Assembly (NCBI GenBank): GCA_029560585.1
Contig: JAKQKQ010000126.1
Span: 1-62,584, forward strand
From: Verrucomicrobiota bacterium
GTDB lineage: Bacteria > Verrucomicrobiota > Verrucomicrobiia > JADLBR01
DNA length: 62,584 bases
Direction: 5' to 3'
In this document: positions 1 through 8,594 of the stretch, one piece after another
How positions within the stretch are numbered: the stretch's first letter is position 1
Layout of the letters: every line of letters begins with the position of its first letter
The notes under the pieces: generated by a model
Databases searched by the model: none
Told to the model about the DNA's origin: nothing
The model's input: only the letters and a program-made list of their open reading frames with translations
Position numbers and translations under genes: made by a program

Positions 1-9
1 CAGAAGGGC

Positions 10-1842
10 ATGGCGTATGTTTCCACGCGCGAATACGGCTTGTGGATCGTCGATGCGACGCGGCCGCAGGCGCCGCGCATCCGTTCCCGCTTCGACTGCT
101 GCGAACTCGCGACCGGCGTGGATGTCGCGGGCGACGTCTGCTTCCTCGGCCAGCGTCAGAACGGCGTGGAGTTCATCGATGTTTCTGACCCAGACCATCC
201 CCGCCACATCGCGATGCGCAAGACGGACGAGTCTCAAAGCGTCGTCTATCGCGACGGGTGGCTCTACTCGGGCGATTGGGGGTCGGGATACGTCACCGTC
301 TTTGACGCGCGCGACATGAAGGCTATCCGACAGACCGACCATGTGCAGCTCTACGGGTTCGGTGACGGCGTGTGGCTGCAGGGCACCTACCTGTACGCCG
401 CCACGGGACACCATGCCAAGCACCGCAAGGTTTCAGGCGGCGTGATGACCGCCGAGATGAAACGTTTCGGCGGTCCCGCCGACGGCGGCGGCATGGGGCA
501 CGGGCTCGACATCTTCGACGTCGCGGACCCGGCGCATCCGAAACGCGTCGGTCGCGTGGACTATCCGCCGTTCTACGCGCGCGGACTCGATATGTGGACG
601 CCCCGCACGTCTGGCAACTTGCTGTTCGCTTCCCAAACGCACAACGGTGTGTTCGCCGTGGACATTTCGGACAAAACCAATCCCCGCCAGCTCGACCGCT
701 GGGTTTCGCCGAACCCAAAGCATCCGGAATGGCCGAGCGATTGCGTCGGATCCGTGGCCGTGGCCGACGGCGTCGTGTACGCCGCCGTGAACGGCGCGGG
801 CGTTTTCGCGATTCCGTGTCCGCGCGCGAAGGCGGAGCCATTCGACCGCGGCGCGCCGCCCCAAAACGCATCCTACCGCGAACCGTATTCCGTGGACGTG
901 TCTGCCTGGCATGTGTGGAAACCGCACGACGTCGGCCAGGCGCGTGGCGTCGCGGTGAAGGGCGATGTCGTCTACGCCGCCTGCGGCGACGCGGGGCTTT
1001 ACGCCCTGCAAATCCTGCCGAACAATGGGGGGTTTAAGGAACTCGCCAAACTGCCGGGACACGACAAGGTGTTCGATGTGAAGGTGGAAGGAAGCCGCCT
1101 TTACACGGCCGAAGGACATGACGGCTTCGGCGTGTACGAGTTGGACGGTGCGGCGCAATTCAAGGAAGTCGCGCGGCTGCCGAAAATCTCCGGTGAGAAG
1201 AACCTGGCGCTTTACGTCCAGCCGGCCGTGCCGGGTTGGCTGTTCTGTTCCGATCGCCGCGGTTTCGAGCTTTATGACGTCCGCGCGTTGCCGGAATTCA
1301 AGCACGTGTTCCACAGCGGATCATGTCCGGGCTGGGACAAGTATCTCGCGAATGGTTCGCCCGACGGACGTCATTTTGCGTTCAACAACGCCAACACCTC
1401 CCTGAAGTGGTTTGACCTCGCCGCCGTTCCCGTGCCGCGGCAGACCGTTGAGACGACGGTGAACCGGCTGAGCCTTTCGAATGGCATCTGCACCTTCCGC
1501 GACGGACTGTCCATCGCCAGCGCGAACGGCAGTTACGTATTGCTCCAACCCGGCGAAGGCGATCCGGCGGACGGAAGCAAATGGAAATACCTCAAGTTGC
1601 CGGCGGCGTTCCCGGGCGATGGACGGAGTGACGCGATCAACGGCATTCCGCGTTCGGACGGTAAGCGGGCGGTCTTCACCAGCCGTATCAACCGCCGCGC
1701 CGCGCTTTACGATTTCACGGACGCCGAGCGCCCCACGTTGCTGAACGCCTGGACCTTCTCCGGCAATCCGGACATCGCCGATTTCCACGCCGGCAAGGTG
1801 GTGATCCCCTGCGGTTACGCGGGCGTGTTGTTGCAAAAATAA
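10..1842 (+). CDS. LVIVD-repeat beta-propeller protein, probably 5'-truncated by the window
   Basis: Predicted beta-propeller of the LVIVD-repeat family, usually exported proteins of unknown ligand. Repeats of the form 'G-x-FIDVSDPxHP' (near residues 55-65) and 'GLDIFDVADPAHPKR' (near 160-175) recur about every 45-60 residues, each a hydrophobic strand ending in D-x-SD-P. Aromatic and Gly-rich strands fill the rest of the 610 residues. No signal peptide is visible, and the frame stays open to base 1 upstream of the ATG at 10, so the real N-terminus (probably with a signal) most likely lies outside the window. No catalytic motif is recognisable. The gene is followed by a 575-base repeat-rich gap and is probably the end of its own transcription unit. 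Confidence 0.75.
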   Translation: MAYVSTREYGLWIVDATRPQAPRIRSRFDCCELATGVDVAGDVCFLGQRQNGVEFIDVSDPDHPRHIAMRKTDESQSVVYRDGWLYSGDWGSGYVTVFDARDMKAIRQTDHVQLYGFGDGVWLQGTYLYAATGHHAKHRKVSGGVMTAEMKRFGGPADGGGMGHGLDIFDVADPAHPKRVGRVDYPPFYARGLDMWTPRTSGNLLFASQTHNGVFAVDISDKTNPRQLDRWVSPNPKHPEWPSDCVGSVAVADGVVYAAVNGAGVFAIPCPRAKAEPFDRGAPPQNASYREPYSVDVSAWHVWKPHDVGQARGVAVKGDVVYAACGDAGLYALQILPNNGGFKELAKLPGHDKVFDVKVEGSRLYTAEGHDGFGVYELDGAAQFKEVARLPKISGEKNLALYVQPAVPGWLFCSDRRGFELYDVRALPEFKHVFHSGSCPGWDKYLANGSPDGRHFAFNNANTSLKWFDLAAVPVPRQTVETTVNRLSLSNGICTFRDGLSIASANGSYVLLQPGEGDPADGSKWKYLKLPAAFPGDGRSDAINGIPRSDGKRAVFTSRINRRAALYDFTDAERPTLLNAWTFSGNPDIADFHAGKVVIPCGYAGVLLQK

Positions 1843-2034
1843 GAGAGGGTCAATCTGGAGCCGGGGGTCAGTCAACAATTCCTGACTTTGTCGCTTGGCC
1901 GCATTTGGGTGGGGTCAGCCCGTTGACGATCGACGGAGTTGATCGATGGCGGATCGCTGGGGGCGGCGATCGGCGGCTTGTCGATCTCCCCTGCGTCCCA
2001 TCACCCGCCAATCCCACGCGCCTTCCTTCGGGAG

Positions 2035-2054
2035 GGACGCCGGCCCCGGCGTCC
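2035..2054. repeat. GC-rich intergenic hairpin, family copy A
   Basis: A perfect 9-bp stem with a 2-base CC loop, inside the word GGGAGGGACGCCGG. An identical 20-base palindrome lies at 62149-62168 and a decayed relative near 21933-21955. This is a REP-like dispersed palindrome; there is no T-run, so it is not an obvious intrinsic terminator. Confidence 0.7.
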
Positions 2055-2108
2055 GCCATCCACCAGCACGCCCGCGAACCATGGCCATCGCGGCCCGCGA
2101 GGCGAGAG

Positions 2109-2283
2109 TGTCTCAAAACCTCTGAACAGCGCCGCCTGACACAGGCGGCCTACAAATTTTGTAGGGCGTCTCTGTGAGACGCCGTCCTTTGTCGCACGCC
2201 GCACGCCATTGGACGTCCCCTCTATCATCAGATGGGCATTGATTGTTGGATGTTCCGTGTTGGGCGTTTGAGTTTTGAGACAG
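2109..2283. repeat. MITE-like element with 11-bp terminal inverted repeats, left copy
   Basis: The ends are exact inverted repeats (TGTCTCAAAAC at 2109-2119, GTTTTGAGACA at 2272-2282). The part from 2146 to 2283 recurs in inverted orientation at 62447-62584 with about 8 mismatches and no gaps in a hand alignment. Inside are a palindrome (CTACAAA-T-TTTGTAG) and a stem GGCGTCTC-TGT-GAGACGCC. In the other copy that stem carries A-T in place of G-C, a compensatory change that argues the folded form is maintained. No transposase is present and no clear target-site duplication was found. Confidence 0.75.
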
Positions 2284-2404
2284 ACTCAGGCCGCGGGCCC
2301 TCCCAAACATCACTTGAATTAGCACCATTCAGTTCCCAGCCCTTCCTGATTTCTTGAGTTCCTGATGAGAATCATCGCCCCCTGCAATCGGCGCACGTCG
2401 CCGC

Positions 2405-2411
2405 AGGAGGG
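2405..2411 (+). promoter_or_regulatory. Strong Shine-Dalgarno that favours the GTG start of leuC
   Basis: AGGAGGG sits 6 bases before the GTG at 2418. The ATG at 2496, where family similarity begins, has no comparable site. Confidence 0.6.
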
Positions 2412-2417
2412 AGCGTT

Positions 2418-3917
2418 GTGCCGACGACGCCATTTTCATTTGCTCTGGGTGCGGGCTTGCCGTACTTTTCTGCGCTCCAAAATCAAAGACCGATCATGAG
2501 CACCAGCGGCAAGACATTGTTTGAAAAGGTCTGGGAGGCGCACGCCGTGCGCAGGCTCCCCAACGGCCAAACCCAACTCTTCATAGGTACCCACCTCATC
2601 CACGAGGTCACCAGCCCACAGGCGTTCGCCATGCTCCGCGAACTCGGCCTCGGCGTCCGCTATCCCCACCGCACTTTCGCCACTGTCGATCACATCGTCC
2701 CAACCGATGACCGCGACGAGCCATTCGCCGACGCCCTCGCCGACGAGATGATCAAGGCCCTCCGCAAGAATTGCCGCGACTTCGGCATCACCTACTTCGA
2801 CATCAAATCGGGCCACCAGGGCATCGTCCACATCGTCGGCCCAGAACAGGGCATCACCCAGCCCGGCACCACCATCGCCTGTGGCGATTCCCACACCTCC
2901 ACCCATGGCGCGTTCGGTGCGATCGCGTTCGGGATCGGGACCAGCCAGGTGCGCGACATCCTCGCCACACAGACCATGGCCCTCTCGCCCCTCAAGGTCC
3001 GCCGCATCAACGTCAGCGGCCGCCTGGGCCCCGGCGTCTATTCCAAGGACGTCATACTCCACATCATCCGCAAACTCGGCGTCAATGGCGGGACCGGCTT
3101 CGCCTACGAGTACGGCGGCGAAGTCTTCGACGCATTCTCGATGGAGGACCGCATGACGGTCTGCAACATGTCCATCGAGGGAGGCGCCCGCGTCGGCTAC
3201 GTCAACCCCGACGAGAAGACGTTCGCCTATCTCAAGGGCCGCCCCCACGCGCCGAAAGGCGCCGAATGGGACAAGGCCGTGCAACGATGGCGCGCCGTCG
3301 CATCCGACGCCGACTGCCGATACGACGATATCGTCGAATTCAACGCGGCCGACATTCGGCCCACCGTCACCTGGGGGATCAACCCCGGACAGGCCGTCTT
3401 CATCGACGAGAACATCCCCAGGCCCAGCGACGTCCCCGAATCCGAGCGCGCCTCCGTCGAGGAAGCCCTCGCACATATGAAATTGAAGGGCGGCCAACCC
3501 GTGCGCGGCATCCCGATCAACGTCGCTTTCCTCGGCTCCTGCACCAATGGCCGATTCAACGACTTCGTCGAGGTCGCAAAGCACATCAAGGGCCGCAGGG
3601 TCGCCCCGGGTGTCCGCGCCATCGCGGTGCCAGGCTCCCAGGCCGTAGGCGACCTCCTTCACGAAAAGGGCATCGATCGGGTATTCATCGACGCAGGCTT
3701 CGATTGGCGCGAGGCCGGGTGCTCCATGTGCCTCGCCATGAATCCAGACAAACTCGTCGGCGACGAGCTCTGCGCCAGCTCCAGCAATCGGAACTTCAAG
3801 GGGCGCCAGGGCAGCCCCACCGGCCGCACCATCCTGATGAGCCCCCTGATGGTCGCCGCCGCCGCCATAACCGGAACGGTCTGCGATGCCCGCGAAATCT
3901 TTCAGGCCCCCTCTTGA
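2418..3917 (+). CDS. leuC: 3-isopropylmalate dehydratase large subunit
   Basis: With LeuD this isomerises 2-isopropylmalate to 3-isopropylmalate in leucine biosynthesis, using a 4Fe-4S cluster in the cytosol. Diagnostic aconitase-family motifs are present: the [13 protein letters not shown] segment, the cluster cysteine in GSCTNGR and the paired cysteines of [10 protein letters not shown]. Family similarity starts at the second methionine (2496, [11 protein letters not shown]), but only the GTG at 2418 has a strong ribosome binding site. Either the protein carries a 26-residue extension or translation initiates internally at 2496. leuD follows after 59 bases. LeuC is preferred over homoaconitase or aconitase because of the length and the adjacent leuD. 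Confidence 0.93.
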   Translation: MPTTPFSFALGAGLPYFSALQNQRPIMSTSGKTLFEKVWEAHAVRRLPNGQTQLFIGTHLIHEVTSPQAFAMLRELGLGVRYPHRTFATVDHIVPTDDRDEPFADALADEMIKALRKNCRDFGITYFDIKSGHQGIVHIVGPEQGITQPGTTIACGDSHTSTHGAFGAIAFGIGTSQVRDILATQTMALSPLKVRRINVSGRLGPGVYSKDVILHIIRKLGVNGGTGFAYEYGGEVFDAFSMEDRMTVCNMSIEGGARVGYVNPDEKTFAYLKGRPHAPKGAEWDKAVQRWRAVASDADCRYDDIVEFNAADIRPTVTWGINPGQAVFIDENIPRPSDVPESERASVEEALAHMKLKGGQPVRGIPINVAFLGSCTNGRFNDFVEVAKHIKGRRVAPGVRAIAVPGSQAVGDLLHEKGIDRVFIDAGFDWREAGCSMCLAMNPDKLVGDELCASSSNRNFKGRQGSPTGRTILMSPLMVAAAAITGTVCDAREIFQAPS

Positions 3918-3976
3918 TTGCATCGCCAGGCTCCTGCACTATCACTTGTAGCCCCCGACCTTACCCTCTTTGAATT

Positions 3977-4585
3977 ATGCCCCTGACCAAGATCACCAGC
4001 ATCTCCGGCCGATGCGTCCCGGTCCCCGGCGACGACATCGATACCGACCGTATCATCCCCGCCCGCTTCATGAAGTGCGTCACTTTCGACGGGCTCGGTC
4101 AGTACATGTTCTACGACGTGCGCCATGATGAGAAGGGGCAACCGCGGCAGCATCCCCTCAACGATCCCCGCTTCGCCGGTGCCGCCATCATCCTCTCGGG
4201 AAAGAACTTTGGCTGTGGCAGCTCGCGAGAGCATGCGCCACAGGCGATTCGAAGGGCGGGCTTCAAGGCCGTCGTCGCCGAGGGCTTCGCCGAGATCTTC
4301 TTCGGCAACAGCACCACCCTTGGCATGCCTTGCGTCAGCGCCTCGCGCGCCGACATCGGCGCCATCAGCGAGATGGTCGAGGCAAATCCGGCGCTCGAAT
4401 TGACCCTCGATCTGGCCGCAAAAACGCTCTCGGTTGCTGACCGGCAGTTCCCCTTCGACATCCGCGAGACGGCCCGCGCGGCATTGATGGCGGGCGAGTG
4501 GGACCCCATCGCCCAGCTGCTCGACAGCACCCGCGAAGTGGATCGCGTCGCGACCGCATTGCCCTACGTCGGTCCCCGGACCTGA
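3977..4585 (+). CDS. leuD: 3-isopropylmalate dehydratase small subunit
   Basis: Small swivelling subunit that completes the LeuCD active site. It has the hallmark DDIDTDRIIPARF near the N-terminus and the GSSREHAPQAI loop that binds the substrate carboxylate. At 202 residues it is normal for bacterial-type LeuD. It lies directly downstream of leuC in the same direction, with no good ribosome binding site before the ATG, so translation may depend on the leuC message. leuB and leuA are not in the window, so the leucine genes are split in this genome. Confidence 0.93.
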   Translation: MPLTKITSISGRCVPVPGDDIDTDRIIPARFMKCVTFDGLGQYMFYDVRHDEKGQPRQHPLNDPRFAGAAIILSGKNFGCGSSREHAPQAIRRAGFKAVVAEGFAEIFFGNSTTLGMPCVSASRADIGAISEMVEANPALELTLDLAAKTLSVADRQFPFDIRETARAALMAGEWDPIAQLLDSTREVDRVATALPYVGPRT

Positions 4586-4620
4586 TTCGCACCCCGAACT
4601 CGAGCCGTCCTCGGCAGACT

Positions 4621-5373
4621 ATGCCTAAGAGAATGAAACGTTTCGGCAACCGCCCGCCCGGTGCGCTGCGCGCCATCAGTTTCCGCAAAGATGTCGCCCC
4701 ACGAGCCCTGGGTTCCGTGCTGTGCTCCTTCGGTCGCACCTCGGTCATCTGCGCCGTCTCTAATGAGGAGACCGTGCCCAAGTGGATGAAGGAGCAGGGA
4801 ACCTCCGGTGGCTGGATCACCGCAGAGTACTCGATGCTCCCCTACTCCACCGAGCCCCGCAAACCGCGCGATGTCACGAAGGGCCGACCAGACGGCCGCA
4901 GCCAGGAAATCCAGCGATTGGTCGGCCGATCCCTCCGCGCCATCGCCGATCTCGAAAGACTGGGACCGCGCACCCTCTGGATAGATTGCGACGTCATCGA
5001 AGCCGATGGCGGTACCCGCACCGCCGCAATAACCGGCTCGTACGTGGCACTCGCCCTCGCCTGCGCCCGCCTCCGCCGCGACGGCCGCCTCTCCGACTGG
5101 CCCCTGCGCGATTCCGTTGCCGCAGTCAGTGCCGGAATCGTCACCGGTCGCCCCCTCCTCGATCTCGACTACGCCGAAGACAGTGCCGCCGAGGTCGATT
5201 CCAACTTCGTCATGTCTGGACGGGGCCAGTTCATCGAAATCCAAGGCTCTGGCGAGGAAACCACTTTTTCCGACAAGCAGCTGGCGGCCATGCTCGCCCT
5301 CGCGCGCCGCGGGATCCGTGCGCTCACCGCGTTGCAACAGCGAACGTTGCGCCAGACATTGCATCATCGCTGA
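4621..5373 (+). CDS. rph: Ribonuclease PH
   Basis: Phosphorolytic 3'-to-5' exoribonuclease that trims tRNA 3' ends. About 250 residues, the family norm, with the signature GRPDGRSQEIQRLVGRSLRA and the PH-domain core (ADGGTRTAAITG, then the LDLDYAEDS acidic motif) intact. The ATG at 4621 (MPKRMKRFGNR) is chosen because family similarity begins with the RxxGR block right after it; 4633 is the alternative. The frame can be extended upstream into leuD but that has no support. It shares its direction with leuD and probably its transcript. Confidence 0.93.
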   Translation: MPKRMKRFGNRPPGALRAISFRKDVAPRALGSVLCSFGRTSVICAVSNEETVPKWMKEQGTSGGWITAEYSMLPYSTEPRKPRDVTKGRPDGRSQEIQRLVGRSLRAIADLERLGPRTLWIDCDVIEADGGTRTAAITGSYVALALACARLRRDGRLSDWPLRDSVAAVSAGIVTGRPLLDLDYAEDSAAEVDSNFVMSGRGQFIEIQGSGEETTFSDKQLAAMLALARRGIRALTALQQRTLRQTLHHR

Positions 5374-5388
5374 TTGGCGCAATATTCT
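5359..5388 (+). promoter_or_regulatory. Possible promoter for the glutaredoxin gene
   Basis: TTGCAT at 5359-5364 is followed after 16-18 bases by AATATTCT (5381-5388), immediately upstream of the GTG at 5393. If active, the transcript would start at or within a few bases of the start codon. It lies inside the end of rph. This is motif matching only. Confidence 0.35.
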
Positions 5389-5392
5389 GGCC

Positions 5393-5665
5393 GTGAACAT
5401 TTCTCGAATTCGCCTTTTCACGAAGTCCTGGTGCGGTTGGTGCCACGAGGCCCGCCGCTGGCTCGACACCCACGGGTTCTCTTACGAGAACATCGATATC
5501 GAGGGCGATCCGACGGCCGCCCGAGAAATGCAGCGCCTCTCGGGCCAAAGCCGCGTGCCCACCATCGAGGTGGACGGCCACGTGCTGGGCGACTTCGACT
5601 CCCGGCAGCTCGAGACGTTCTTTCGCCGCGTCGGGATATTCCCCAACGGAAGGTCACAACGGTGA
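5393..5665 (+). CDS. Glutaredoxin-family protein
   Basis: Small thiol oxidoreductase of about 90 residues. The CGWC active-site motif is at residues 14-17 after strand 1 (ISRIRLFTKSW). The conserved cis-Pro segment (SRVPTIEVDG) and the C-terminal GDFDSRQLETFF helix are also present. The GTG at 5393 is the only start that gives a normal glutaredoxin length; longer in-frame versions run through rph and are not supported. The stop codon overlaps the GTG of the next gene in a GTGA arrangement, so the two are translationally coupled. Partner specificity (glutathione or other low-molecular-weight thiols) cannot be told from sequence. Confidence 0.88.
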   Translation: MNISRIRLFTKSWCGWCHEARRWLDTHGFSYENIDIEGDPTAAREMQRLSGQSRVPTIEVDGHVLGDFDSRQLETFFRRVGIFPNGRSQR

Positions 5666-6516
5666 CCCCACTGGACCCATCGACCGGCCTCTGGGCCAGC
5701 GGCGGGGCGATCTTCTCCATCGCGCTGTTCCTGTTTGCCTCGGGCCTCGCACACAGCGCCTCCGCGCTCGCCCGTCACCTTTCGGTGCCCGCCTTCGCCA
5801 TCGCCATGGGCCTCGGCGTATCCTGGTTCTCCGGTCGTCCGTGGCTCGGGGGCATCGCCGCCATGGCGTGGATCGCCTTCCCGCTGGCTCAGATGGCCCG
5901 CGGCTTGCTCAAAGTGCGCGTCGCCCGCTACCGCCAACTCACCCCCACGCTCACCTACGCCCCGGAATTCGCCGAACTGCGCGACCGTTCGAAGGAATGG
6001 GAGGACCAGGGATTCGAGATCATCGATGACTGCGAACTCCACCCCGGCGAGCCCCGCCAGGTCTTTCGATTCTTGGCCGCGCCCGACCAGAGGCATCTCG
6101 TGACCCTGGGGTGGATCTCGCAGGACCCCTGGATCCTGACCTACTCGGCCCTGTCTTCCTGGGCGGCCGACGGCCGGCACTGGATGACATGGAACTATCC
6201 CCTGCCCTACGGGCTCAAGACATCCCCCGACGTCTGCCTGTGGCGCTGCCGCAATGCCGATACCGCAGAGGCACTCCTCGGCGCCCACCTCGAGTTTCTC
6301 AGAATCAACGATGTTTCCGCCGCGGCCCGGCCCGAAATCGCCGAACCCGATGGCGCCCGCGACACGTGGCTCGCATTCATGCACCGCCAACTCGAGCACA
6401 ATCTTTCGGTAGGATGGCTCCACCCCGTAGACGACGGAAAACGACTGGCCTATTCCCTGCGCGGCTTGCTCGGCGCCTTCTCCCAGTTCTTCAGGACACT
6501 CTTGGAAACACGGTGA
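5662..6516 (+). CDS. Hypothetical protein with two N-terminal membrane segments
   Basis: I do not recognise a family. The protein has 284 residues. Two hydrophobic stretches (about residues 10-30 and 38-65) suggest membrane helices, followed by a soluble region of about 200 residues rich in Trp and acidic residues (WISQDPWIL, HWMTWNYPLPYG). The GTG start overlaps the glutaredoxin stop by four bases, so co-translation is likely. The soluble part has no cysteine pair or obvious catalytic motif. Coupling to a glutaredoxin hints at a membrane redox or protein-quality role, but that is inference. Confidence 0.65.
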   Translation: MTPLDPSTGLWASGGAIFSIALFLFASGLAHSASALARHLSVPAFAIAMGLGVSWFSGRPWLGGIAAMAWIAFPLAQMARGLLKVRVARYRQLTPTLTYAPEFAELRDRSKEWEDQGFEIIDDCELHPGEPRQVFRFLAAPDQRHLVTLGWISQDPWILTYSALSSWAADGRHWMTWNYPLPYGLKTSPDVCLWRCRNADTAEALLGAHLEFLRINDVSAAARPEIAEPDGARDTWLAFMHRQLEHNLSVGWLHPVDDGKRLAYSLRGLLGAFSQFFRTLLETR

Positions 6517-6546
6517 CCGTCAGCCACCCAAAGACTGGACGGCGTG

Positions 6547-6555
6547 TGCTATAAT
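6547..6555 (+). promoter_or_regulatory. Extended -10 promoter placed for a leaderless transcript
   Basis: TGC-TATAAT is a perfect extended -10 element. Its last T lies 7 bases before the ATG at 6563, the usual distance to +1, so the mRNA would begin at or next to the start codon. This disfavours the alternative ATG at 6554, which overlaps the box. No convincing -35 is needed or seen. Confidence 0.6.
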
Positions 6556-6562
6556 GTTGCGT

Positions 6563-7243
6563 ATGCCCGAAAAACGCTTTTGCCGTTCGGGGGTATGGGT
6601 TCCGCTGATCCTCCTCTGGACGCTCGCTTTTCCCTCGCTCGCCGCCGATGGCCCAACCTGGCACGGCAACTACGATGCCGCCCTCGCCGTCGGGATGTCC
6701 GACCACCGCCCCGTCCTCGTCCTCTTTGACGCCCCAGCCACTTCCGTCAGGCGCAAGAACATCCTGCCCGACCTGGACCATGCACCGGCGTTCGTCGAGT
6801 TCGCCTCGCGGCAGCTGGTGCTCGCCGTCGTTCCCCCGCCCAACAGTTCGCGGGATGCCGCGGTCGAGCGCCAGGCCCGCCAGCTCCGCGCCAACCACGG
6901 AGTCGGCTCCCTCCCCGCCCTGGTGCTCCTTGACCCTGACGGCCGCAGCCTGGGCAGCCCCAGCCTCCGGCCAAACCAGTCTGCCCAGGAACTCGTCCGC
7001 TCCATCGAGCGCCTCATCCCGCGATCACTGCTCATCCCGGCCACCAACTCCCCGCCAAAAACCTCCGGCCCACTTAGCGTCGACCTCTCTTCCCCGACCG
7101 GGATGCCCGCCACCGTCGCGGCCACGCTGGACCTTGAGAAGATGCGCCGAGAGGGAACGCGGGGATCCTACCCGTCCCTCATCATCGTGTCGCCCGACAC
7201 CGTCGCCGGCACAAACATCCTCAACCGTCGCATGCCGCCCTGA
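6563..7243 (+). CDS. Exported thioredoxin-fold-like protein lacking CxxC
   Basis: Secreted protein of 226 residues: signal peptide at about residues 1-28 (hydrophobic core VPLILLWTLAF, Ala cleavage site) and then a thioredoxin-like core. The strand VLVLFDAP is in the position where DUF899/thioredoxin-like proteins carry W-C-x-x-C, but here the sequence is APATSVRRK with no cysteines. The later SLPALVLLDPDG cis-Pro-like strand is kept. A redox-dead thioredoxin fold is therefore likely, perhaps a binding or scaffold protein. The C-terminal 50 residues are Ser/Pro-rich and unassigned. Start 6563 is chosen from the promoter position; 6554 would add three residues. Confidence 0.65.
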   Translation: MPEKRFCRSGVWVPLILLWTLAFPSLAADGPTWHGNYDAALAVGMSDHRPVLVLFDAPATSVRRKNILPDLDHAPAFVEFASRQLVLAVVPPPNSSRDAAVERQARQLRANHGVGSLPALVLLDPDGRSLGSPSLRPNQSAQELVRSIERLIPRSLLIPATNSPPKTSGPLSVDLSSPTGMPATVAATLDLEKMRREGTRGSYPSLIIVSPDTVAGTNILNRRMPP

Positions 7244-7319
7244 TCGATGGGCCAACCGCGCCCTCCCGCCATAAACGAAGATTCTATTTTGTCCGCCAGG
7301 CGGTAAGAGAATTGGCCAA

Positions 7320-8594
7320 ATGTTAGATTGCAAGGTCAGCCGCCTCCCCTCCGGCCTCACCGTCGCCACCGCAAAGCTGCACGGGGCCGACAGCGTGACG
7401 GTGGGGATCTGGACCGGCACCGGCGGCCGATTCGAGGACCGGCTCGACTGCGGCGCGGCACATTTCTTGGAACACCTCCTTTTCAAAGGCACCGCCGCGC
7501 GCACCGCCCGTCAGATCTCCGAGGCCGTCGAGGGCATTGGCGGTTACCTCAATGCCTCAACCGGAGAGGAGAGCACATGCTACTATGCCAGGGCCCAAGC
7601 CGTCCACCTTCCCCGCCTCGTAGACGTCCTCCTCGACATGTTCTTGGAGGCAGCGCTCCCGCCCCGCGAAATCGTGCGAGAGCGAGACGTCATCAGAGAG
7701 GAGATTCTGATGACGCTGGATCAGCCCGCCAGCCATGTGGAGGACCTGCTAAACGATGCCCTTTGGCCGAATCATCCCCTTGGGCGGCCCATCACCGGAA
7801 CGGTTGAGAGCGTCCAAGCAATCTCGCGCGCGCGACTGGTCGCTTTCCGGGCCAGAAACTACCGCGCGTCAAATACGGTCGTGGCGGCAGCCGGTCCCAT
7901 GGATCACGAGGAATTCCTTCGACTCGTCACCGGTTCGCCGCGCCGCTGGCGCACGGGACCCAGGCCGCGCTGCCGCCGTGCCACGCGTCACCAGTCGCGC
8001 CCTCGATTCCGACTGCTCGCCAAGGAAACAGAACAGGCCCATCTGGCGATCGGGATCCGCGCCTTCTCCCGGCACGATCCCCGCCGCTCCGCCCTCCGCC
8101 TGCTCAGCGTCATGCTGGGAGAGAACATGAGCTCCCGCCTGTTCCAGGAACTGCGCGAAAAACGCGGCCTCGCCTACGCCGTAAGCTCGGGGGTCTCGCA
8201 CCTGAGCGATGATGGCCTCCTGCATATCGCCGCCGGACTCGAGCCATCCCGGGCGCCCGATGCGCTCCGCCTCATCATCCGCGAACTCTCGCGCCTGAGA
8301 CTCAGGACGGTTACCACCAGGGAACTGCGACGCGCCAAGGACTACGCCATCGGCACGCTGTTGCTTGGCCTCGAGGGATCCGCGGCGCAGGCAAACTGGG
8401 TCGCCGAATCCCTCCTCGCCTTCGGGCGCATGATCCAGCCAGACGAATTCGTCCGCCAGATGCGGGCCGTCTCCGCCACCGATATCCGCGATGTCGCCCA
8501 CGCGCTTCTCAGGCCATCGCGCCTTAGCCTCGCCCTAATCGCGCCGGAGTTCTCACGCGATGCCCTCGACTCAGCGGTTTCACGCCTGGATTGA
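7320..8594 (+). CDS. M16-family zinc metallopeptidase (processing-peptidase type)
   Basis: Single-length M16 protein of 424 residues, as in bacterial mitochondrial-processing-peptidase homologues (YmxG/PqqL-like halves). The inverted zinc motif HxxEH is at His48-Glu51-His52 (HFLEHLLFKGT), and the third ligand Glu lies about 76 residues later in RDVIREEIL. The C-terminal half shows the partner-domain motif RGLAYAVSS. No signal peptide is visible, so cytosolic peptide processing is most likely. The 3' end overlaps pabB by 35 bases. Confidence 0.88.
   Translation: MLDCKVSRLPSGLTVATAKLHGADSVTVGIWTGTGGRFEDRLDCGAAHFLEHLLFKGTAARTARQISEAVEGIGGYLNASTGEESTCYYARAQAVHLPRLVDVLLDMFLEAALPPREIVRERDVIREEILMTLDQPASHVEDLLNDALWPNHPLGRPITGTVESVQAISRARLVAFRARNYRASNTVVAAAGPMDHEEFLRLVTGSPRRWRTGPRPRCRRATRHQSRPRFRLLAKETEQAHLAIGIRAFSRHDPRRSALRLLSVMLGENMSSRLFQELREKRGLAYAVSSGVSHLSDDGLLHIAAGLEPSRAPDALRLIIRELSRLRLRTVTTRELRRAKDYAIGTLLLGLEGSAAQANWVAESLLAFGRMIQPDEFVRQMRAVSATDIRDVAHALLRPSRLSLALIAPEFSRDALDSAVSRLD

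Larger units (their letters stand above)
1843..2417. other. Intergenic region rich in structured repeats
   Basis: No gene is credible here. The stretch holds three GGGTCA-type motifs (about 1850, 1867 and 1912), a weak stem (GTCAG at 1868 pairing with CTGAC about ten bases later), a cluster of GATCG words between 1925 and 1987, a GC hairpin at 2035-2054, and a MITE-like element at 2109-2283. Short frames inside it are stop-free only because of base composition. The leuC ribosome binding site lies at its right edge. Confidence 0.7.

Noticed and set aside
2418-2496. Leucine attenuator leader peptide
   Set aside because: The 26 residues contain no Leu run, and no alternative terminator stem follows.
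2436-3923. Antisense frame of nearly the full length of leuC
   Set aside because: Shadow of leuC; no ribosome site or homology.
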